A DNA stretch of 64,000 bases. It comes from an uncultured Granulosicoccaceae bacterium. GTDB lineage: Bacteria > Pseudomonadota > Gammaproteobacteria > Granulosicoccales > Granulosicoccaceae. The position numbers and the translations under genes are program-made. Under the pieces are notes generated by a model that ran no database searches, had not been told where the DNA came from, and saw only the letters and a program-made list of their open reading frames with translations. This document shows, piece by piece, positions 1 to 8,481 of this stretch (positions within the stretch are counted from its first letter, which is position 1; the number at the start of each line of letters is the position of its first letter). The stretch spans positions 186,001 through 250,000 of the forward strand of contig CALAJN010000009.1 in the NCBI GenBank assembly GCA_937922675.1, in the 5' to 3' direction.

Positions 1-850
1 CAAACTGCAGGATGTCCTCAACTGACAGGCCTGTTATATCAGCAGCCCAAGCTGGGGTACGAGAGTTGACATGGTGCTCCAATCGGTCAGCGTCGTCGGT
101 ATATTGCGCGATGTAGTCGCGATCAACCAGATCTTCTGCAAACAGCACGTGCATTACTGCACAGGCAAGCGCACCATCAGTGCCTGGTCGCAGCATCAGG
201 TGTAGATCGGCCTTGTCTGCTGTGCGAGTTCGATAGGGGTCTACAACTACCAGTCTTGCATTATTTTCACGGCGAGCTTCAGCAATATAGTGCATCACAT
301 TAACCTGTGTGTTCACAGGATTTCCGCCCCAGATTACAACGAGTTCAGACTTGCGCATCAGTCGAACGTCGCTACCGCGTTTGACTCCCGCCCCCGCAAC
401 CCATCCTGCATTGGACAGGGCTGTGCAAAAAGTCGAGTGTTGACGCGAAGTACCGTAAGCGTGACGAAAACGATCCAGGCCGTCACGCTGCACCAGGCCC
501 ATGGTGCCTGCGTAGTGAAACGGCCAGATGGACTGTGGCCCATACGTTTGGGCGATACGATCGAAGCGCTCGGCAACCCCATCAATAGCATCACTCAAGG
601 GCACATGCTCGAACGCGTCCAGCGACGCCTGTGAATGCCCGGGCCGTCTGACCAAGGCCCTCAGCAAACGATCAGGATGATGAATGCGTTCGTTGTAGCG
701 GGAGACCTTGGCGCAGATGACGCCGCGTGTATAGGTGTGCTCCTTGGTTCCCCGTACCTTCCCTACTCTCCCATTATCATCAATCTCGACATCCAGCGCA
801 CAGACGCTTGGGCAATCGTGCGGACAGGTGGAGCGGACAATTCGTGTCAT
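1..850 (-). CDS. Molybdopterin-dependent oxidoreductase, N-terminal part (runs off the window)
   Basis: This frame is open from ATG at 850 to the window edge, so the ORF track misses it. The N-terminus carries a four-cysteine iron-sulfur motif (CPHDCPSVC at residues 9-17, then GVICAK with Cys46), as in the Fe4S4 domain of bis-MGD enzymes of the DMSO reductase/formate dehydrogenase superfamily. Further in are WGGNPVNTQ and VVVDPYRTRTADKADLHL, typical of the molybdopterin-binding core, where an oxidised or reduced substrate meets Mo-bisMGD. No Tat signal is seen, which suggests a cytoplasmic enzyme. It starts 22 bases after the dihydroxyacetone kinase stop on the same strand and is probably the last gene of the polyol operon. 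The substrate cannot be named from the 283 codons present. Confidence 0.85.
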   Translation of the reverse strand, partial: MTRIVRSTCPHDCPSVCALDVEIDDNGRVGKVRGTKEHTYTRGVICAKVSRYNERIHHPDRLLRALVRRPGHSQASLDAFEHVPLSDAIDGVAERFDRIAQTYGPQSIWPFHYAGTMGLVQRDGLDRFRHAYGTSRQHSTFCTALSNAGWVAGAGVKRGSDVRLMRKSELVVIWGGNPVNTQVNVMHYIAEARRENNARLVVVDPYRTRTADKADLHLMLRPGTDGALACAVMHVLFAEDLVDRDYIAQYTDDADRLEHHVNSRTPAWAADITGLSVEDILQF

Positions 851-872
851 GTCAGATCGTGCTAGTTCCTGG

Positions 873-2495
873 TCAGCTTCGAGCGGCAAGCGCTGCAAAG
901 AAGCGTGCCACACCTTCAGCCCCCGGGTCGACAACACCGGCAAGAGAGGCCTCTGGCACATAGGCAGATCGCCCTGATCGGGCCGTCGTCATGCGCGCTG
1001 TGGAATCGGCGCCCTCACGCGCAGCAACGGCTGCCGACGCCAAGCTGGCATCAGTAGCACTTAGAGCATCCAGGGCGGGCAACAAGGCGTCCACCATGGT
1101 GCGATGCCCGGGCTCGGCGCCGCCATAGACCATCATCTGGTCCAGCCCTTCGCGCAACGCTGTCACCGCCGACGCGCCCCGAGCCGACGCATCTGCAGAC
1201 GCTGAAAAAAGAATTGCCAACAGCACCCCTGAAGAGCCACCCATGGTGGTGGTCAATCGCTCACCGAGCGTGCGGTACAAATCAGTGATGTCAGCCAGGG
1301 GTAGTTCGTCAACACTTGCAGCCAGAGTGCGTGCAGCAGTCGCTACAGTGGACCCTGTGTCACCATCACCCACCTTGGCATCAAGGGCATTCAGATCGGC
1401 TTCCATGGAATCGAAGGCCATGCAGCCGTCCAAGATCAATGCCCGTCGCTCCGGATGCGTACTCGCTGCGACCTTCCTACCTTCGAGCCCGTCAGGTAGT
1501 GGCTGGGGCCGCACCTCAACAACCTCGGCCAAACCCGGCCATGCGTCAGATTGCACATCAATAGCCAGTGCATCAATCCAATCGGCACGAGCCGGCAACA
1601 AGGAGATACTGAAGCCATGCATATCGAGTGACGTCATGAGCGGTGCCGGCCCGATCATGTTGCGTATGGAACTGCCGTGCGAGCCTGTCAGTATCGCGTT
1701 GACGACAACCGACATCTCCAACGGGGTTGCAGCCCCCAGGTTATTGACCAGAGCAATCTGATCGCGACCGTCGGTATGCAAAGCGTCCATCATTGTGCCA
1801 ACAAGAAGCGCAGCACTGTCTACAGGCACAGACTGCACTCCAGGCTCACCGTGGATACCGAGACCAAGCTCTGCGTAACCCTCAGCGATACGATCATCCT
1901 TGGACTGCCCGGGGACCGTGCAGTTATCCAGCGCCACACCATAGGTGCGCACCGCACCAGCAACATCGCGCGCAATGGCTGCAACAGCCTCAAGCGAGGC
2001 TCCCGACTCTGCCGCAGCGCCAGCGATCTTGTGCACAAACAAGGTACCCGCCACACCACGCGGCTGAGGTAGATCCGGCAATGCAATATCGTCCCCCACC
2101 ACCACCATCTCGACGCGCTTGCCCAAGGCCTTCGCTCGCTCGGCGGCAAGGCCAAAATTCAAGCGGTCACCGGTGTAGTTCTTGACGATCAACAGACAAC
2201 CGGCGTCCCCTGTTACCGCAAGAATGCCTGCCAACACGGCATCGACACTGGGAGAGGCAAACACCTCGCCACAGATTGCCGCTGTGAGCATACCGCTACC
2301 GATAAAGCCTGCATGTGCAGGTTCATGACCCGAGCCTCCGCCGGAGACCAGGGCCACCTTGGTAGCGTCTGCATCGTCGCGATACACGACCTTGATGTGC
2401 GGGAAACCATCCAGGCGCTGCAACCTGGAGGTGCGGACCAGTCCGTCTATCGCATCGGTCACCAATGCAACGGGATCAGTGACTAATCGTGTCAT
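873..2495 (-). CDS. dhaK: Dihydroxyacetone kinase, fused DhaK-DhaL type
   Basis: 540 aa, the usual size of single-chain ATP-dependent ketose kinases. The N-terminal DAK1 domain (about 1-330) has GGGSGHEPAH with His57 and GLGIHGEPG with His215, the two histidines that position and covalently hold the keto substrate in the family. The C-terminal DhaL domain (about 350-540) has the nucleotide/Mg motif DAKVGDGDTGST. It phosphorylates dihydroxyacetone or a related short ketose in the cytoplasm. It follows an ABC importer, a dehydrogenase and an isomerase on the same strand, so it is probably the terminal kinase of that pathway. The true substrate could be erythrulose or another C3-C4 ketose; the sequence does not decide. 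Confidence 0.9.
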   Translation of the reverse strand: MTRLVTDPVALVTDAIDGLVRTSRLQRLDGFPHIKVVYRDDADATKVALVSGGGSGHEPAHAGFIGSGMLTAAICGEVFASPSVDAVLAGILAVTGDAGCLLIVKNYTGDRLNFGLAAERAKALGKRVEMVVVGDDIALPDLPQPRGVAGTLFVHKIAGAAAESGASLEAVAAIARDVAGAVRTYGVALDNCTVPGQSKDDRIAEGYAELGLGIHGEPGVQSVPVDSAALLVGTMMDALHTDGRDQIALVNNLGAATPLEMSVVVNAILTGSHGSSIRNMIGPAPLMTSLDMHGFSISLLPARADWIDALAIDVQSDAWPGLAEVVEVRPQPLPDGLEGRKVAASTHPERRALILDGCMAFDSMEADLNALDAKVGDGDTGSTVATAARTLAASVDELPLADITDLYRTLGERLTTTMGGSSGVLLAILFSASADASARGASAVTALREGLDQMMVYGGAEPGHRTMVDALLPALDALSATDASLASAAVAAREGADSTARMTTARSGRSAYVPEASLAGVVDPGAEGVARFFAALAARS

Positions 2496-2545
2496 GAGGT
2501 ATTCGTCCTGAGATCAGTTTAGGAAAAGCTGACGGGCACCACGCT

Positions 2546-3544
2546 TCAGCCGACCCGGGCCCCTGCGCTATCGAACCACAGGGGATTGGCAGGGGTAACG
2601 GAAAGAGTGTCGCCAGGTGACAATGCGCTATGGGCGTCAGTGAGAGTGACAAGAGCATGCCCGTCAAGATCCAGATGCAAGCGTGTCTGATCACCGAGGT
2701 GTTCAACGCGTGTTACGCGAGTTGAGCGCCCCTCGCCCTGTCGAATATGTTCCGGTCGCAATCCGATGGTGGTGGCACCTGACGGCGCTCCAGCGCCAAA
2801 AACATTCGCAGGCAGAGCGTTGATACGCGGTAGCCCCAAACGTGTCGCCACGTACAGGCTGGCCGGATTCTCGTAGACGTCACGTGGCGTGCCAAACTGC
2901 ACCAGGCGCCCCTTGTCCAGCACACCAACGCGCGTTGCCATAGTCATGGCCTCAATCTGATCGTGAGTAACGTACAACAAGGTTGCTCCAAGATCCGCCT
3001 GCACGCGTTTGAGCTCTACGCGCAACTCAGAGCGCAGTTTTGCGTCAAGCGAACTCAGAGGTTCGTCCATCAGGTAGATCGCAGGGTCGCGTACCAGCGC
3101 TCGGCCAATGGATACCCGTTGCATCTCACCGCCTGACAATGCCGTTGCCTTGTTGTCAAGCTTGTGAGAGATGTGCAGTACTTCGGCAACCTCGGCAACC
3201 TTGCGCTTGATCGCTGCCTTGTCCAACGACATCAAAGGTGACTTCAGCGGAAAGGCAAGATTGTCACGAACCGTCAGGTGCGGATACAGGGAATACTGCT
3301 GAAACACCATCGCGACATCACGCTGCGCGGGTGTAAGCCCTGCAACGGAGTGTCCACCGATAGTGATATCTCCGCCGTCGATCGTATCGAGCCCTGCAAT
3401 CGAACGCAGTGTCGTGGTCTTGCCAGCGCCCGTTGGACCCAGCATAACGACAAAGTCACCGTCTTCGATATCCAGCGACAGATCAGTGAGCGCCGCTGTT
3501 GTACCAAAACGCTTGCTGACGGATGCCAGCCTGACATCAGCCAT
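2546..3544 (-). CDS. Sugar/polyol ABC transporter ATP-binding protein (second of two)
   Basis: 332 aa from ATG 3544, preferred over the GTG at 3562 because GGAGG lies 8 bases before the ATG. The ATPase core (about 1-235) has Walker A GPTGAGKTT, signature LSGGEMQRV, Walker B YLMDEP and the H-loop THD. The remaining about 100 residues form the TOBE-type regulatory extension of MalK/UgpC proteins (CUT1 family). It overlaps the preceding ATPase gene by 8 bases, so the two are co-translated. The two ATPases differ clearly in sequence, which fits a heterodimer, as in the GlpS/GlpT pair of rhizobial glycerol importers. The substrate is inferred only as a sugar or polyol. Confidence 0.92.
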   Translation of the reverse strand: MADVRLASVSKRFGTTAALTDLSLDIEDGDFVVMLGPTGAGKTTTLRSIAGLDTIDGGDITIGGHSVAGLTPAQRDVAMVFQQYSLYPHLTVRDNLAFPLKSPLMSLDKAAIKRKVAEVAEVLHISHKLDNKATALSGGEMQRVSIGRALVRDPAIYLMDEPLSSLDAKLRSELRVELKRVQADLGATLLYVTHDQIEAMTMATRVGVLDKGRLVQFGTPRDVYENPASLYVATRLGLPRINALPANVFGAGAPSGATTIGLRPEHIRQGEGRSTRVTRVEHLGDQTRLHLDLDGHALVTLTDAHSALSPGDTLSVTPANPLWFDSAGARVG

Positions 3545-4658
3545 GCGCCCATCCTCCCGCACGATCGCGCGCCTGATCGTGCAAGGCCGAGGGGATCACC
3601 TTGCCGTCGGCCTCATCAAACAAACTGAGTGTGCGCACATCAAAACCGAGACGCAGATTCTCTCCGACGCCGACATCAATGCTCGCGGCCGTGCGCGCCT
3701 TGACCTCACCGTGTTCGCTTTCCAAGGTCACGATTTGAGTAGTGCCGAGATACTCGGTAGCCACCACCCGTGCTGCCAACCCCTCCGCTGATGCATCGTT
3801 CAACTGAACATGCTCAGGTCGTACGCCCAGCACGAGTTTGCCGGCAGCTGTCGCCGATGACTGTGGTACAGCGACCCGATGCGAACCCACAGACACCGCA
3901 TCATCACCTGCGGCCAACTGGCCCTCGAAGCGTATCAAGTTCATTGCAGGCGACCCAATGAACTCGGCAACAAAAGTGGTGGCCGGTCGATCGTAGATGT
4001 CTTGCGGTGTTCCAAACTGTTCAATCACACCGTGATTCATGACCACGATTTTGTCGCCCATCTGCATCGCCTCAAGCTGATCGTGCGTCACGTAGACCGT
4101 CGTTGCGTTCATGCGATCGTGGAGTGACCGCAACTCCTCAGCCATATGCTCGCGAAACTCCGCATCCAGAGCTCCCAGCGGCTCATCCATCATGAAAGCC
4201 TTGGGGTCGCGCACAATGGCCCGGCCAAGCGCCACCCGCTGACGGTCCCCGCCCGACAAACCGCCAACCGGCTTGTCGAGTATGTCCTCGATGCCAAGAA
4301 TCTTGCTGACTTCTGCTACCTTGGCCCGCATGTCGCGTCGGCGCATGCCCTGACTCTTCAACGGGTAGCTGATGTTGTTGCGCACATTCATATGTGGGTA
4401 GAGCGCGAACATCTGAAACACGAAGGCTATGTCGCGCTGACTCGCTGGCAGGCGACTGACGTCCTGACCATCGATCAGTATCTCACCAGATGTCGGAAGC
4501 TCAAGACCTGCAATCATGCGCAAGGTGGTGGTCTTGCCGCAACCAGACGGACCAAGCAGCATGAAAAACTCGCCGTCCTCGATGGTAAAGCTTGAAGACT
4601 GCACAGCCACGAAGTCGTCAAACTCTTTTCGTACATTCTTGATGATGATTTCAGACAT
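3537..4658 (-). CDS. Sugar/polyol ABC transporter ATP-binding protein (first of two)
   Basis: 373 aa, starting at ATG 4658 (the track's 4664 is a TTG two codons upstream). Walker A GPSGCGKTT, signature LSGGDRQRV, Walker B FMMDEP and switch THD are all intact, so it should hydrolyse ATP. A C-terminal TOBE/MOBE extension (about 240-360) places it with UgpC/MalK ATPases of CUT1 importers. It follows the small membrane gene by 17 bases and overlaps the next ATPase gene by 8. A pair of unlike ATPases in one importer operon is less common than the single-ATPase arrangement of maltose or sn-glycerol-3-phosphate systems. Confidence 0.93.
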   Translation of the reverse strand: MSEIIIKNVRKEFDDFVAVQSSSFTIEDGEFFMLLGPSGCGKTTTLRMIAGLELPTSGEILIDGQDVSRLPASQRDIAFVFQMFALYPHMNVRNNISYPLKSQGMRRRDMRAKVAEVSKILGIEDILDKPVGGLSGGDRQRVALGRAIVRDPKAFMMDEPLGALDAEFREHMAEELRSLHDRMNATTVYVTHDQLEAMQMGDKIVVMNHGVIEQFGTPQDIYDRPATTFVAEFIGSPAMNLIRFEGQLAAGDDAVSVGSHRVAVPQSSATAAGKLVLGVRPEHVQLNDASAEGLAARVVATEYLGTTQIVTLESEHGEVKARTAASIDVGVGENLRLGFDVRTLSLFDEADGKVIPSALHDQARDRAGGWAHG

Positions 4659-4675
4659 GACCAATCAAGCACTCA

Positions 4676-4867
4676 TCAATCGCTGGGAAAATGGCTGACA
4701 ATGATGAACATCAGCGTGCCAATCAAGGTAGTGATGAAGGAATAGGTATAAGCCCACATCACAAAGGGCTGCATCAACATGAAAACGCCAATCGCAATGA
4801 TGACCGTCGCCAGTGCCTCCCAAGCACCGCGACGAAAGCGGAACAAGCCGCTGAAAAAGTGTGTCAT
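4676..4867 (-). CDS. Small two-helix membrane protein in ABC operon
   Basis: 63 aa with a basic N-terminus (HFFSGLFRFRRGAWEAL) followed by two hydrophobic segments, about residues 16-37 and 40-58. It lies 10 bases after the second permease and 17 before the first ATPase, and its ATG is clear, so it is very probably translated with the transporter. Rhizobial glycerol importers carry a small membrane gene (glpU) at a comparable place, but I do not see the glpU/DUF2160 sequence here. It may be a small accessory subunit of the permease complex. Function unknown. Confidence 0.7.
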   Translation of the reverse strand: MTHFFSGLFRFRRGAWEALATVIIAIGVFMLMQPFVMWAYTYSFITTLIGTLMFIIVSHFPSD

Positions 4868-4877
4868 TCCGGCCGCC

Positions 4878-5831
4878 TCACTTGCGTACTGCTCCGAAGG
4901 TGATACCGCGCAACAAGTGCTTTCTGAGCAGGATCGTGAAGATCATCACCGGTAACAAGAAAATCGTAGCGCCCGCTGCCACTGCCGGCCAATCAAGGCC
5001 GCCTACACCTATGATTGTGGGTATAAAAGGAGGCGCTGTCTGTGCATTGCCGGATGTGAGTAGAACCGCAAACGCATACTCGTTCCACGCAAAAATCAGA
5101 CAGAAGATGGCTGTTGAGGCGATGCCCGTAGCGGCTTGCGGCAATACTACTTTGTAGAAGGCTTGAAAGCGGGTGTAGCCATCTATCAGTGCGGCCTCTT
5201 CATACTCGCGCGGTATCTCGTCAATAAAGCCCTTGAGCAACCACACAGCCAGCGAGATGTTCACTGCTGTGTACAAGAGAATCATACCCAGGTGCGTATC
5301 CGACAAGCCGAGCTGCCGATACATGAGAAAGATCGGTATGGCCACCGCAATCGGCGGCATCATTCGCGTTGACAAGATGAAAAACATCAAGTCATCCGTA
5401 AAGGGAATTCGGAAGCGCGAAAACGCATAGGCCGCCATGGTCCCCAACACTATGGAGAGAAAGGTCGAGCCAAAGCCGATGATCACCGAGTTCATGAAGC
5501 GCTCGCCAAACTTGGACGGGCCTGCGATGACCATGTCGCGCTGGCGAACGATTTCCTCAGCAAAGTTTGCCGGTGGCGGCAGTGCATCGAGCTGCGAAGG
5601 CGTTACCCGCGTACGTGTAGTGAACAAGTTGACATAGCCCTCTACCGAGGGCTCGAAAATCACTTTTGGTGGGTAGCTGATACTGTCCGGCGGCGTTTTG
5701 AATCCCGTCAGAAAAACCCACAAAAGCGGCATCATCGTGATCAAGGCATAGCCGATGACCAATATTCCTGCGATCCACTTCTGTCGCGAAGACGGCTCGG
5801 TCACCGACCAGGCAGATGACAGACCGCTCAT
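4878..5831 (-). CDS. Carbohydrate ABC transporter permease (MalG-type)
   Basis: 317 aa from ATG 5831; the track's longer ORF begins inside the upstream gene. The ATG overlaps the stop of the other permease in an ATGA, a typical translational coupling. It has six hydrophobic segments and the EAA loop EEAALIDGYTRFQAFYKVVLPQ-like region (EAALIDG...LPQ) that docks on the ATPase. A long periplasmic loop follows TM1 (about 40-120), as in MalG-type inner-membrane subunits. It should form the channel with the 5828-6775 product and import the ligand delivered by the 6925-8247 binding protein. Confidence 0.92.
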   Translation of the reverse strand: MSGLSSAWSVTEPSSRQKWIAGILVIGYALITMMPLLWVFLTGFKTPPDSISYPPKVIFEPSVEGYVNLFTTRTRVTPSQLDALPPPANFAEEIVRQRDMVIAGPSKFGERFMNSVIIGFGSTFLSIVLGTMAAYAFSRFRIPFTDDLMFFILSTRMMPPIAVAIPIFLMYRQLGLSDTHLGMILLYTAVNISLAVWLLKGFIDEIPREYEEAALIDGYTRFQAFYKVVLPQAATGIASTAIFCLIFAWNEYAFAVLLTSGNAQTAPPFIPTIIGVGGLDWPAVAAGATIFLLPVMIFTILLRKHLLRGITFGAVRK

Positions 5832-6775
5832 CGCTCCTTCACCTTGTTGAGTGCCTTGACGTAAATGCTGGCTAATCCGAATACGGTGACAAAGAGTATG
5901 ATCGCAAAGGCAGATGAGTACCCGGTACGCCATTTCTCAAACGCTTCGCGCTTGAGATTGATAGAGGCGAGCTCGGTGATCGAGCCAGGCCCGCCTCCTG
6001 TAAGCTGAACCACCAGATCAAACATCTTGAAGTTTTCGATGCCGCGAAACAACACAGCGAGCATCAGGAACGGCAAAACCATCGGCAAGGTGATGGTGAA
6101 GAACTGCCTGAGCTTTGAGGCCCGATCAATCTCTGCGGCCTCATAGATGTAGTCGGGTATAGAGCGCAGACCTGCCAGGCAGATCAACATTACAAACGGC
6201 GTCCACATCCATGTATCAACGATGATGATCGACCACGGTGCAAGGTTTACCGAGCCCAACATCTCGAACGAGGACGGGTCCGCGCCGGTAAACCAGGTAA
6301 TCACATAGTTGAACAAGCCAATTTGTGGCTGATACAAGAACGTCCAGAAGTTACCGACAACCGCAGGTGACAGCATCATTGGCAGCACGATGATCGTTGT
6401 CCACAGATCATTGCCGCGAAACTTCTTGTTGATCAACCACGCAAGGGTAAAACCTATCAGCACCTGCAAAACAATGGTCCAGATCAGAAAATGCGCTGTG
6501 GCCTGCATGCTGAGCCAGATGTCTGAGTCACCCAGAATCCGCTCGTAGTTGCGCAATCCGACCCACTCCACTTCGCGATTAGGACGATTGGCGCGAAAAT
6601 TCGTGAATGACAGGCGGATCGTCCAGATCAACGGAAAGATGTTGATGGCGAGCAACAGAAAAATGGTTGGCCCGACAAAGATCCACGCAATGGCGCGATC
6701 AGACAGGCCCTTCACTCGCCGGGCTACCCCTGGCGGGGTCGCCTGGGCAGCGCGTGTCGCGACAGAGTCATTCAT
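5828..6775 (-). CDS. Carbohydrate ABC transporter permease (MalF/UgpA-type)
   Basis: 315 aa from ATG 6775; the track's 6781 start is a TTG. An N-terminal cytoplasmic tail (about 1-30) precedes six membrane helices, beginning AWIFVGPTIFLLLAINIFP. The EAA motif reads YEAAEIDRASKLRQFF, followed by ITLPM. This is the first permease after the binding-protein gene, and its stop overlaps the next permease start by 4 bases. Its role is the inner-membrane half-channel of a CUT1 sugar or polyol importer. Confidence 0.92.
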   Translation of the reverse strand: MNDSVATRAAQATPPGVARRVKGLSDRAIAWIFVGPTIFLLLAINIFPLIWTIRLSFTNFRANRPNREVEWVGLRNYERILGDSDIWLSMQATAHFLIWTIVLQVLIGFTLAWLINKKFRGNDLWTTIIVLPMMLSPAVVGNFWTFLYQPQIGLFNYVITWFTGADPSSFEMLGSVNLAPWSIIIVDTWMWTPFVMLICLAGLRSIPDYIYEAAEIDRASKLRQFFTITLPMVLPFLMLAVLFRGIENFKMFDLVVQLTGGGPGSITELASINLKREAFEKWRTGYSSAFAIILFVTVFGLASIYVKALNKVKER

Positions 6776-6924
6776 GGACAACTAAGGTTCTCTGACAAAC
6801 GGTACTTTGAGCACCGGTCGCTACAACAGACGGGCCTCCCTGCCTCAGTGTTGCAACAAAGTTGCTGCACGCCTGATCCTCATTGGATCAGGCTACTGCA
6901 GCGCAGTACCGCACGAAATGGAAC

Positions 6925-8247
6925 TTACAACTTGCCTTCGTCTTCAAAGACCTCGGTCCAGTCCTCGATCAGCTTGTCGAGAGCTTCCTGGGCTGTACCT
7001 TGTCCGGCCACGACGTAGTCGTGCATGCGCTTCTGCATAGCCAGAAGCAACTCTGCGTAGGCGGGCTCCTGCCAGAAATCCTGCACATCGTTCATCGCTT
7101 CAAGGAAGTCAGCGGCAAACGGCTGGCTATCGACAAAGCCCGGATCATTTAGCACGGCGTTGTGCGCTGAGTATCCACCGAGCTCCCACCACTTGGCCTG
7201 CACTTCGGGGTTGGCAAACCATTTGATGTACTCAAGCGCTGCATCCTGATTCTCCGAATAGGAAATCACCGAGATACCCTGACCACCGAGCGTGGAGCCA
7301 GCCTGGTTTTGCGGCGGGTTGACAAAGAAGTCGATCTTGTCGCCACCGGTATCGGCATCCTGATACAGACCGGGGAAGAACGCGAACCAGTTCATTGCCA
7401 TCGCTACCTGGCCAGACTTGAAGGCATCCAGAGACTCGCCCATATAGGCATTGGTGTACCCGGGCGGTGTGCAGCAATCGTAGAGTTCCTTGTAGAACTC
7501 GAGTGCCTCAACCGCCTCAGCGGAGTTGACAGCCCCTTCCATGTCATAGCTGCCAGGCTCATTCTCGTACTTGAATCCCCAGGGATAAAGAGCACCGGTA
7601 ATACCCATGGTGATGCCTTCCGAGCCACGCTCAGTGAAGATCGATGCACCGTAGACCGTGTTGCCATCAATCTCCTTACCCTGAAAGAACTTGGCAATTT
7701 CCATCAACTCCTTCTGGCTGGTGGGCTCGCCCAGTTCACGTCCGTACTCTTCCTGAAAGGCCGCTCGCAAATCCTCGCGAGCAAACCAATCCTTGCGATA
7801 GAACCATCCGTTGGCGTCACCCATGGCTGGCAGTGCGTAATAGTTGGGTTCACCTTTGGGCCAGGTGGCGTAGGCGTACACCGTAGCCGGTGCAAAATCA
7901 TCCATGCTGATACCTTCTGAATCGAAAAACTCGTTCAGTTGGACGTAATGACCGTTCTCGGCACCACCACCGATCCACTGGCTATCACCGATCAACAGAT
8001 CGCACAGTTGGCCGCCCGAGTTGAGTTCGTTGAGCATGCGGTCAGCGAAATTGGGCCACGGAATGAACTCAAAAGCCATGGTATGACCGCTCTCGGCCTC
8101 GAACTCCTTGCTGAGCTCTACCAGAGCGTTAGCCGGATCCCAGGCTGCCCAGCACAGCGTCAGGTCATCAGCCTGAGCCGATCCGAAGCTGCCAAGCAGC
8201 CCAAGGGCACCAAGCCCTGCCAGCCGTACAGTCGTTGTTCTTGTCAT
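6925..8247 (-). CDS. Extracellular solute-binding protein of the ABC importer
   Basis: 440 aa from ATG 8247, which has the ribosome site GAGAGAGGATTG just upstream; the track ORF extends 74 codons too far. A Sec signal peptide (MTRTTTVRLAGLGALGLLGSFGSAQA) ends near residue 26, and no lipobox is present, so it is a free periplasmic protein. The mature part is a family 1 (SBP_bac_1) carbohydrate-binding fold rich in aromatic residues (WAAWDP, FIPWPNF, GDSQWIGG). It is the first transporter gene, separated from the dehydrogenase by about 230 bases, so it may have its own promoter. The 149-base gap before the permease could hold an attenuating structure that lets the binding protein be made in excess. 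Confidence 0.93.
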   Translation of the reverse strand: MTRTTTVRLAGLGALGLLGSFGSAQADDLTLCWAAWDPANALVELSKEFEAESGHTMAFEFIPWPNFADRMLNELNSGGQLCDLLIGDSQWIGGGAENGHYVQLNEFFDSEGISMDDFAPATVYAYATWPKGEPNYYALPAMGDANGWFYRKDWFAREDLRAAFQEEYGRELGEPTSQKELMEIAKFFQGKEIDGNTVYGASIFTERGSEGITMGITGALYPWGFKYENEPGSYDMEGAVNSAEAVEALEFYKELYDCCTPPGYTNAYMGESLDAFKSGQVAMAMNWFAFFPGLYQDADTGGDKIDFFVNPPQNQAGSTLGGQGISVISYSENQDAALEYIKWFANPEVQAKWWELGGYSAHNAVLNDPGFVDSQPFAADFLEAMNDVQDFWQEPAYAELLLAMQKRMHDYVVAGQGTAQEALDKLIEDWTEVFEDEGKL

Positions 8248-8481
8248 CAATCCTCTCTCCGCGTTTTTTAGTCCACAGTCGCTGAAGGGCCACCAGATGT
8301 GACGAGCCACGCCCCGCCCCAGCCATGCGCCCCACGGGACAAGAATATTTCCTTCATGGCAACAATCGCACATTCTGCCGCTCCTGCCTAGAGCGATTTG
8401 CACGCTCAAGGCAGGATCAGGACGCCCATGTCGGCTTGAGGCGCCAGCAAGGTGGTGCGCATACCCCATGATTCTTGCGCG
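8248..8481. other. Intergenic leader between dehydrogenase and binding protein
   Basis: The only gap of over 200 bases inside the operon. On the minus strand, a run ACTAAAAAACGCGG comes just before the ribosome site of the binding protein. I see no strong palindrome or convincing -35/-10 pair. It could carry an internal promoter for the importer genes. Confidence 0.3.
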
